This document shows, in pieces, positions 10,201 to 18,900 of a DNA stretch of 64,000 bases. A model generated the notes under the pieces. The model made no database searches and was not told the DNA's origin. It saw only the letters and a program-made list of their open reading frames with translations. Each line of letters opens with the position of its first letter. Position 1 is the first letter of the stretch. Origin of the DNA: Desulfosediminicola flagellatus (GTDB lineage Bacteria; Desulfobacterota; Desulfobulbia; Desulfobulbales; Desulfocapsaceae); the NCBI RefSeq assembly GCF_005116655.2, contig NZ_CP050698.1:3486001-3550000 (forward strand), read 5' to 3'. The position numbers and the translations under genes are program-made.

Positions 10201-13200
10201 TTATAATTCTCTTAAATTACTCAGGGATTTTTTTATACAATCCGAAAGGGTTTGTACATGAGGCTCACGCACAAGGGTGTTATGATTTCCGGGAACGAAT
10301 GTAATTGTAACAGGATCGGAGATAACCTCCTGCCAACCTAGGGATGGGTTTGATGTTAAACGCTTGGCAAATTCCACCTCTTCGTCCGCTTTAAAAAGTT
10401 CTACACGGCCCGAATAATTCGAGGTTATCGGGCTCTGAACGATTCGACTATTTGCCCGAATAATCTTCATTACATTTCGCGCCTGCTCGTCACTGTAATA
10501 ATCAGGTATGAGATCAGCCTCTTTTGCCAACTTTATTACCATTTCTACTTGTTCTTCCGGTTTATACATCCGTAATTCTTCCGCAGAGATAGGCGTGTCC
10601 TCTGCAAGAAGACTTTCCCACAAAGTTGCATCGTCACTCTGTTTCAACGAATCGGGTATAACATGTGGAGCGTAGGCATCAAGAAAAGCCAGATATTCTA
10701 CTTTTTCGTCCTGTTCGCTGAGTTTAACAGCACATTCGTAGGCCACGCGAGCTCCGAAACACCAGCCAATAAGTGCGTAGGGGCCATTGGGTTGAACGGT
10801 TCTCAGAGCATCCATATATCTTTGGCTCATCGTTTCAATATCAGTGATCACATCCTGCCCGCTATCAAATCCGCTTGCCTGAATTCCATATAGGGGTTGA
10901 TTTTCACCGAGCAAACGTGAAAGCTCAAGGTATCCCTGAACATTACCACCTCCGGGATGGAAGCAAAATATTGGTCGGTTCTCCCCTTTGGGTTGAATCT
11001 GGACAATATGAGTAAATGGAATATTTTTAGTTGCATTTTCATGCATATATTTTGCAATTTTCTCTATCGTCGGATGTTCAATTAACACAGCAAGTGACAT
11101 CTTCACTGATAGGCGGTGTTGAATCAAAGCCAGGAGCCGAATGGCAAGCAGCGAGTGCCCTCCAAGTTCAAAAAAATCTTCTCTAATCCCTATTGAAGAC
11201 GTTTCGAGAATCTCCTGCCAAATCCCAACCAGTTGCAGCTCCAAACTATTACGCGGGGCTGCGCACTCTCTTGCCCTTTCCCGATCAGCATCTGCAAGTT
11301 CACGGAGTGCTTTGCGGTCAATCTTCCCATTAGGATTGACTGGGAAGGCGCTGAGAATATGCCAGGTCGAAGGCACCATAAAATATGGGAGATATTTGCT
11401 GCAATGCTCGATGAGATCAGGTTTGGCCGGTTCCGAACCAGGAGCTTCAATAAAAGCCGCAAGAGCAGAATCATCAAGGCATGGTAAAACAATTGCCTGC
11501 TTCACTGTTGGTTCTTGTTCAAGAATATGCTCAATCTCACCGGGTTCGATCCGAAATCCCCGTATTTTTATCTGCTGATCTATCCTGCCAAAAAGTTCGA
11601 TAGACCCATCCTCCAAGAATCGTCCCCTATCTCCACTCCGGTACATCCGTCCACTTCTAAAACTGGAAAAGGGATCAGGCATAAACCTTTCGCCTGAAAG
11701 TTCAACACGATTGAGGTATCCTTCAGCCACGCCCTCCCCTCCAATATACATCTCGCCAGGAACGCCAATTGGCATCATTCTTTTCTTGTCGTCAAGAATA
11801 TAGACAGTGGTATTAGCCATAGGTCTGCCAATGCCTTTTACTGTATCGTCACTTGAAACTGGTGCAATTGTACTGCACACAGCCGCTTCAGTAACACCGT
11901 AGGCATTGTAAAACACCTTTGAAGATGACCACCGTGCAATCTGTTCAGGAGGACAAAAATCGCCCGCTGTAACAACATGGCTCAGAGTCGGCAATTCCGT
12001 AGGTTCCAAATACTGTAGTGCCGCAGGTGGAAGTGTAATATGGGTTATCTGGAGGGTATTAATCACTTCAGTCAACGGTGGCCCCGGCAGCATTGCCTCT
12101 GCCGTGCAAAGGCACATGCATGCACCGGAGCAGAGACTCATAGCAAGCTCAGATATCATGGCATCAAAACTCCATGACGCAAATTGTAGAACGCGGCTCC
12201 GGGGTGTAACTTCGAATGCTTCAATATGGGTGGTAGTCAGATTGCACAGACCACGATGAGAGTTAAGTGCGCCTTTTGGTGTTCCAGTAGAACCTGAGGT
12301 GTAAATCAGATAGGCGTGGTCATCAGACCCAACCACCCTCGTAAGGTTTTCTGAGCAACTTGCCTCATTTTCGTTCTCTATAGTACTCGGGTTGATGATG
12401 GTGATGCCTTTAGAATCATCCAACCAGTCTATCCGGGTCCTGTCTGTAAGAATGAGCGAAACCTGAGTATCATTCACCATGAATGCAAGACGTTCATTTG
12501 GGTAATCAGGATCAAGAGGCAGGTAGATCCCACCAGCCTTCAAGACTGCCAAAATCGCCGCTATGCCTTCAGGTGTACGATCAAAATGGATACCGACAAC
12601 GTGATTCCGAATCGACCCGTTGGCCTGAAGGTGACTTGCCAGAATATTCACTCGATGATTGAGTTCATGATACGAAATCACCGTTTCTTCATGCATAAGG
12701 GCTGGTGCCTGCGGAGCCCTGCTCACTTGTCTTTCGAATAAAACTGAAAAACAGACATCATCAGGAAAAGGTTTAACTGAATTATTGAATTTTTCCATGA
12801 TGCTCTGCTGCTCATCCTGTTGAAGAAGGCTCAGGTCTGCCACCTTTCTACCAGGATCTGCGACGGTCCAATCGAGAGTTCTACAAACAAGATCGGCAAA
12901 CCGCTCTATGGACTGTTTTTTATACACTGCAGGACGATAGGAAATGAATCCGGTTAGATGATCATTATCCCTGGTGAGAGTGATGGTTATATCATTTCGA
13001 ACTTCAGGTAGTGATCCATTGAGGTTTGTCAGGATAAGCGCAATATCGAAAATGCGGCACTTCGGTAGATCGATATCTAATCCGGCTTCTGCCAGCATTC
13101 GTTCATATGGCCACTCTTGATGTTTATATGCTTCACGCAGTACCTCAAGTTCAGATGCCAGAATTTCACTCATCAGCATCTCAGGCTTGACATGACTTAT

Positions 13201-13554
13201 TATCGGCAGGGCATTTGGTACAGCATCACTTCCACGTGTCGGGCTTCCGACGGCGATTCGCTCAGCCTCTGTGTAGGTGTGAATAAGTAACTTTATGCAG
13301 CCACTCAGAATAGCGTAAAGCAATTGGTCATTATTGCGGGCAAGTTCAACGATTCGCTTCGACAATGCATTGTCCGGTTCAAAATGGATTTCGTTTATCT
13401 CTCCATCATAAACAGAAGGATGAGGGAAATCAGGAAGTATACCTGCAGCACAGTCAGGATCGCGAAGTTGTTTTTTCCAGTACTCCCGCTGCTGAATAAG
13501 ATTGCGGTCAAAGAGTATAGTCGTTGGAGTTTGCACTGTCATTTTTCTTGCCAC
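10201..13554 (-). CDS. NRPS-2: half-condensation, adenylation (Tyr-like), carrier, cysteine thioesterase
   Basis: Terminal subunit of a peptide assembly line, 1117 residues. Residues 20-245 match only the C-terminal half of a condensation domain, with no HHxxxDG. The adenylation domain spans 260-750 (YTSGSTGTPKG at 418-428, FDAMISEL at 463-470, NAYGVTE at 550-556, NGKIDR at 742-747). The carrier serine is Ser801 in GGHSL. The thioesterase spans 855-1117. Residues at the specificity positions read D-A-S-A-V-A-A-V-C, one change from a published tyrosine code (DASTVAAVC). The thioesterase nucleophile motif is GWCFG, so Cys932 replaces the usual serine; Asp959 and His1091 would complete the triad. 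It starts 6 bases after the radical SAM gene, by GTG (13554) or ATG (13542); neither has a strong ribosome-binding site, so translation may be coupled. Confidence 0.93.
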   Translation of the reverse strand: MARKMTVQTPTTILFDRNLIQQREYWKKQLRDPDCAAGILPDFPHPSVYDGEINEIHFEPDNALSKRIVELARNNDQLLYAILSGCIKLLIHTYTEAERIAVGSPTRGSDAVPNALPIISHVKPEMLMSEILASELEVLREAYKHQEWPYERMLAEAGLDIDLPKCRIFDIALILTNLNGSLPEVRNDITITLTRDNDHLTGFISYRPAVYKKQSIERFADLVCRTLDWTVADPGRKVADLSLLQQDEQQSIMEKFNNSVKPFPDDVCFSVLFERQVSRAPQAPALMHEETVISYHELNHRVNILASHLQANGSIRNHVVGIHFDRTPEGIAAILAVLKAGGIYLPLDPDYPNERLAFMVNDTQVSLILTDRTRIDWLDDSKGITIINPSTIENENEASCSENLTRVVGSDDHAYLIYTSGSTGTPKGALNSHRGLCNLTTTHIEAFEVTPRSRVLQFASWSFDAMISELAMSLCSGACMCLCTAEAMLPGPPLTEVINTLQITHITLPPAALQYLEPTELPTLSHVVTAGDFCPPEQIARWSSSKVFYNAYGVTEAAVCSTIAPVSSDDTVKGIGRPMANTTVYILDDKKRMMPIGVPGEMYIGGEGVAEGYLNRVELSGERFMPDPFSSFRSGRMYRSGDRGRFLEDGSIELFGRIDQQIKIRGFRIEPGEIEHILEQEPTVKQAIVLPCLDDSALAAFIEAPGSEPAKPDLIEHCSKYLPYFMVPSTWHILSAFPVNPNGKIDRKALRELADADRERARECAAPRNSLELQLVGIWQEILETSSIGIREDFFELGGHSLLAIRLLALIQHRLSVKMSLAVLIEHPTIEKIAKYMHENATKNIPFTHIVQIQPKGENRPIFCFHPGGGNVQGYLELSRLLGENQPLYGIQASGFDSGQDVITDIETMSQRYMDALRTVQPNGPYALIGWCFGARVAYECAVKLSEQDEKVEYLAFLDAYAPHVIPDSLKQSDDATLWESLLAEDTPISAEELRMYKPEEQVEMVIKLAKEADLIPDYYSDEQARNVMKIIRANSRIVQSPITSNYSGRVELFKADEEVEFAKRLTSNPSLGWQEVISDPVTITFVPGNHNTLVREPHVQTLSDCIKKSLSNLREL

Positions 13555-13560
13555 TCTCTA

Positions 13561-15933
13561 TTAAAATTGAAATTCGACACATTCCTCAGCATCATCTGTG
13601 TCGTGGTGTTCTGCCCCCTCGCTTGCGAGCAAGGAAACAATTAATCTATTCTGATTTTGCAGTACCTCATTAAGAGCCTCGTTAAAGAACCGAGCAAAGT
13701 CTTGGGCAGTTTCTGGTGACATGAAAGACTGAACGCTCCTCAGGATAAGAAAGGAGTCATCACCGTTTCCCTGCCAGACAAGCTGGAGAGGAATTCTTCC
13801 AAAATAGTTCTCTTCTTTATCGTCCACGTCAGCGCTATCAGCCATAAAGAAACCTGCCTGTAGTTGGGACAACGCTTTTGTATCTGCCCAGACATGGAAT
13901 GGGGAATTGAGAAAATACGTCATATACTCCGCATGGATACTACTTTCCCTGAGAGTCGTGTGTATCGCATCGAGGTGCTCCCGAAACGGGCCTTCCCAAT
14001 TCACCTTAATTGAAAGAGGAAAATGCTGTTTTTTCGTACTAATAACCCCGAGAGACACCTGGAATTCACCATAGAATCTCGATAATATTGCCGTATAAAG
14101 TGCAAGAGCAAGAATCTGCTCCTCAACCTTGAGTTGCCTGGCCACCTCTCCCAGGATACTCCCTTTTATCAGTGGCACATCCTGAGATGGCTCCTCATTT
14201 GGCTTAGGCAATCCAATAGCCTTCGGGGTCAACAACTGAAGAGATTCATACACCTTCTTCCAAAACATTGTCGCTTGACGATAATGCTCTACATACCCCG
14301 GCTTAATAGGCTCTGAAGATGGCATAACGGTACTATCAAAAGAGCATACTGCCTTGAGATTTTCGATCGTGTTATTGCTCAGTGTGATTAAGGTGCTATC
14401 TATAATCTGCTCTTTTACTGCCGAGTTAAAACAGGTGAGAAATTGTTTTACCTGAGGCAGACTCATACCTTTACGCTGTAGATAAAAAATGGACCACAGC
14501 TCAAAACCGTATTGAGGAAGCCAGAGTGAATCTGAAACAGACATAAATATCTCTTCCACCCAATCCATCGCCTTCTGTGAGCTCATTGAATTGTGCGTCC
14601 AGTTAAAACCTGCTCCTTTAATTCCGTAATGCTCACGCTTCTCCCAGATCGGGGTCATAGGGTCGCAATACCATAATTGAGCACGGTAAAAATCAGGTTG
14701 AGATTCTTCAATGAGCGAAATTGTATCACGCACAGAATCGTCAGTCTCTCCTGGAAATCCGACAATCAGGCTCATGTGCGAAGCAATTCCGGCCTTTTTG
14801 AAAAGTGGTACTATTTCAGAAAAATGGTGACGGCGGACGGTTTTATTCATGCGTCGCAACATCTCGTCATTCCCTGACTCAGCACCAATAAACACCCCTT
14901 CACATCCAGCTTCTTTCATCAACTCTATAATTTCGGCATCAACATGATCACAGCGAAGAAAGGAATTCCATTTGAATTGATAACGTTTACGAATCATCAT
15001 CTTCAGCATTTCCCTGAAACGTTTACGAGGAACATTGAAGGAGTCATCAAGAAAAGTAATGGTGCTGACATTTCCAAGATTGTGGATAACATCAATTTCT
15101 TTTTCAACATGCGCCAGATCAGCAGCTCTGTGACGCCCTGCTTTTTGCGGAAAACCGCAGAACGCACACGAAAACGGACAGGAAAGAGCCGTCCGGACAG
15201 AAATGTTTTCACCAAGATCCGTGCATGGAAAAGATGTGTAGTCAATAAGCGTGTCTTCGAGAAAATTCTCTTCAGGTATCAGAGAATTGATATGATAATG
15301 GCTATCCAGACGATAGGCGCAGTTTGGAATATGTTCAAAGTTACTGCCACTTTTTAGTGCTGAGAGGATTTCACTCAGGGCCTTTTCACCTTCACTCGTC
15401 ATCACATAAAAATCGGCATCCAGGTATTTGAACAGGCGCTGGATTTCGCTTGGATCTGCATGGATGGTCTCTTTCAGGATATAGGGACCGCCGATGATTA
15501 TTTTGACTTTCGGATCGTATTGCCGAATAAACGTGACAATCTCCAGTATCGGTTCAGGAGTTACATAGAGGGTTGTGGTAATGGCGATAGAACAAACATC
15601 TCCAGCAAGAAGTTTGCTTTTAAGCTGTTCTTTTTCCTGATGAAACAGATTTATGTAATCAAAACTGAAGCCTTGATCTTTTATAAAGCTGCCAAGATAA
15701 AGAATGGCCGGTGAGAGTAAATCCATATTGTGATACATCTCAACGGAATTAGCGGCATCTTTATTGGCGAGCAAAGTTAAGACATCAAGTGCGCGCAGAT
15801 ATTTTCCTTCGTGGCTTACCACCGATGTACGAACATCTCTCCAGGCAGTGCTTCTTTCGCCCATGCCCTTGATATTGGAACAAATTTCACTAGGATCTCC
15901 CTCATTAAAACCGATCAAGAGACAATCAGTCAT
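13561..15933 (-). CDS. B12-binding radical SAM enzyme fused to a half-condensation domain
   Basis: About 790 residues (numbering here counts from an ATG at 15939). Residues ~70-210 form a Rossmann-like cobalamin-binding domain (IIIGGPYILKET, then TSEGEKALSEIL). Residues ~245-450 are a radical SAM core with the cluster motif C254-PFS-C258-AF-C261, and ESGNDEMLRRMNK and GFPGE as later core motifs. Residues ~548-770 look like the C-terminal half of an NRPS condensation domain: FWKKVYESL, then hydrophobic helices, then TAQ...LNEVLQNQNRL, which lines up with the end of NRPS-1. The tail ends EECVEFQF. Cobalamin-dependent radical SAM enzymes commonly methylate unactivated carbons or do ring chemistry; here the substrate is probably carrier-bound. 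The start at 15933 gives GGAG a 6-base spacer. It lies between the two NRPS genes in one operon. Confidence 0.9.
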   Translation of the reverse strand: MTDCLLIGFNEGDPSEICSNIKGMGERSTAWRDVRTSVVSHEGKYLRALDVLTLLANKDAANSVEMYHNMDLLSPAILYLGSFIKDQGFSFDYINLFHQEKEQLKSKLLAGDVCSIAITTTLYVTPEPILEIVTFIRQYDPKVKIIIGGPYILKETIHADPSEIQRLFKYLDADFYVMTSEGEKALSEILSALKSGSNFEHIPNCAYRLDSHYHINSLIPEENFLEDTLIDYTSFPCTDLGENISVRTALSCPFSCAFCGFPQKAGRHRAADLAHVEKEIDVIHNLGNVSTITFLDDSFNVPRKRFREMLKMMIRKRYQFKWNSFLRCDHVDAEIIELMKEAGCEGVFIGAESGNDEMLRRMNKTVRRHHFSEIVPLFKKAGIASHMSLIVGFPGETDDSVRDTISLIEESQPDFYRAQLWYCDPMTPIWEKREHYGIKGAGFNWTHNSMSSQKAMDWVEEIFMSVSDSLWLPQYGFELWSIFYLQRKGMSLPQVKQFLTCFNSAVKEQIIDSTLITLSNNTIENLKAVCSFDSTVMPSSEPIKPGYVEHYRQATMFWKKVYESLQLLTPKAIGLPKPNEEPSQDVPLIKGSILGEVARQLKVEEQILALALYTAILSRFYGEFQVSLGVISTKKQHFPLSIKVNWEGPFREHLDAIHTTLRESSIHAEYMTYFLNSPFHVWADTKALSQLQAGFFMADSADVDDKEENYFGRIPLQLVWQGNGDDSFLILRSVQSFMSPETAQDFARFFNEALNEVLQNQNRLIVSLLASEGAEHHDTDDAEECVEFQF

Positions 15934-15947
15934 CACCATCTCCTTTA

Positions 15948-18900
15948 TTAAAAATCGAACTGGATATCGTCGGCTGCCAGTGCTGGCTGCCCATCAAACA
16001 CATCATTCGGGGAAAGCTCAGGTTCAAGAAGCCGTACCTGAGGATTTTTTAAAACAGTGTTCAGTATGTTTTTGTAAAGCTCGACAATTCCCTGAGCTGT
16101 CATTTCCGAAAAAAGTTCTGTGCTGTATTCCAGTGCTCCATGCAATTCCCCGTTGCTCTGGGTGAGTGACACAAGAAGATCATATTTTGCCACAGTCTGT
16201 TCTCTGCCAATGGGTGTCAACTTCGTGTTCCCAAGCTTGAGAGTTGGCTCCGGCGTATTTTGTAAAACAAAGACAACCTGCACCAGGGGGTGACGGTTGA
16301 GGAGACGGTCCGGCCGTAGAACCCGAACCATTTCGTCAAAAGGCATGTCCTGATGGGTATATGCCTCAAGACATGTTCCTCTGACCTGTTTCAGAAAATC
16401 GGTAAAGGTTGGATCGCCGGAGAGATCAACCCGGATAGGCAACATGTTGACAAAAAAACCGATAATCGATTCAAACCGTTTTTGGTTACGATTAGCAATG
16501 GGGGTCCCGATAAGAAACTGATCCTGTCCTGTATACCGAAAAATGAGCCAGGAAAATGCGGACAGCATTGTCATGAAAAATGTGCTTGCCTGGGTACGTG
16601 AAAGAGCGTGTAGATCACCGCACAGCTCCTTGTCTAATTGGAATGATATAATATTTCCGGCATTTCGTGTTACCGCAGGCGGGATGAAATCAGTAGGGAA
16701 TTCGAGTTGATGCGGAGTGTTCTTGAGTTGATTCATCCAATAGTTTCGCATAACTGTGCCACCGCGACCAGCCAGAAGCCGCCGTTGCCATAACGAAAAA
16801 TCATGGTACTGATATTCCAGTGCTTTACTCTGAGGAATATCCCCTGAGAGTAGAGAATTATACAGAGTTGAGAGCTCTCTTGAGAATACTCCGATTGACC
16901 AGCCATCGCAGATGATATGATGAAAGGTTATAAGAATGACGTGACAATTCTGCTCAACTTCGATAATTCCCGCCCTGATGAGAGGACCTCGCTCTAAATC
17001 AAAAGGGGTGTTTGCTTCCCTTAGAATAATTCGCTCAATAGAGGATAGCTCTTTAGCATCAGGGGAGCTGGCTTCCTGCTCATGCCTGACTAGGGCAAAA
17101 TCAATTTCGTCGAGAACCTTTTTCTGAGGAGTACCCGTTTCGTCTTTAGTAAAAGTCGTCCTGAGAGTCTCGTGCCTTTTGATGATAATAGATATTGCCT
17201 CCTGCAATATCTCGACGTCCAACTCCCCTTCACACCTTAACGCAACAGGCATATTATAGACGGCAATCCCCTTAAGTGATTGTTCAATCAACCATAGCCT
17301 TTCCTGAGCATAAGAAAGTACCGACTGTTCATTGTCCGTCTGAAAGTTAGAACCCAGATCCTCTTCTTCCTGGACTTCATTTGAATCGATACGATCTGCA
17401 AGCTCTGTAACAGTAGGACAATCAAAAATATCACGGATCGGCAAAGTGAGTGAGAACAACGCATTGATCTCAGAAATGAGTTGTGTTGCCAGAAGCGAAT
17501 GTCCTCCAATATCAAAGAAGTTATCTTGTGGGTGAACTGTTGGCAGCTCAAGAACTCGTGCCCATATTTCACACAGTATCTGCTCAGTTGGCCTTGAGGC
17601 CTGGCTCTCGAGTACAGCAGTATTGGCGGAACGGTCTATAGCAAGAAGTTTCTGACGATCAATTTTGCCGTTTGCTGTCAATGGCATTTTCTCAATCGGC
17701 ACCAGATACCGTGGAACCATATACGATGGCAGCTTTTCAGCGAGTTTCAGCCGCAAATCGGCCATATCGCTTTCAGCAATACCTACAACATAGGCGGCAA
17801 GTTCAGGTTGGGCGTCATCTTGATCATCGACTATCACAGCACACTCTCTCACCGCAGAAAAACAATCCAGCACACTTTCAATCTCCTGAAGTTCCACCCG
17901 GAACCCCCGGATCTTAACCTGGTGGTCAACACGTCCAAGACACTCAATGCTCCCGTCTGGCAGGTATCTGGCAAGATCACCACTTCGGTACATACGCGCA
18001 TCAGGAACAGCACTGAACGGATCTGAAATAAATCGCTCAATGGTCAACTCTTGCCTGTTTAAATAGCCTCTGGCGCACACCTGCCCACCAATAAACAACT
18101 CTCCCGGAACCCCTACAGGAGCCGGCTCCATGTTGTTCTCCAGTATATAAATTGCACAGTTATCAATAGGCCTGCCAATAGATGGAAGTATCGGCCAGGT
18201 GCTGACGTCAATTGGCAGAGTCAGAGATGTTACAACATGGCTCTCAGTGGGCCCATATTGATTATGTAACCGACATTCAGGCAGCTCGTTAAAAAAGGTT
18301 CTTACCGGGTCAGTAATTCGTAATTGTTCGCCTGCGGTGATCAGATTCCGAAGAAAAGATGGATATTGTCGCTTCTTAACCGCAGTTATTGCCAGTTGTT
18401 GTAGTGCAACGAAAGGCATGAATAATCTTTCAATCTTTGAGCTAACCAAAAGATCAAGCAACGCTTCACTGTCTCTTCGAACATTCTCATCAATCAGGAC
18501 AAGATTTCCCCCGGAACAGAGAGTACAAAATATTTCCTGAAAAGAGACATCAAAGCAAAGAGGGGAAAACTGGAGTGTGATGGCCTTGTCACCAAACCCC
18601 TCTTCGGCAAGTTGCCACCTGATCAGATTGGTGAGTGACCGATGAGGCATGGCCACCCCTTTAGGTTTTCCGGTAGAACCTGAGGTATAAAGGACATAAG
18701 CAAGATCATCAAGATCATCAAGATTCTGAGTAAGCGGAGGAGGATCTTCCGCCGGTGCAGTATACGAAATGGTATCAATTAAAAATGCTTCCGAGATCTT
18801 TTCATCAATAACAGTTTTGAATTGTTGATGTTTGTCGATAATCTCTGATGAGGTGATGAGAATCCTTGCTCCACTATCAACAAAAATAGTCCTGCTGCGC

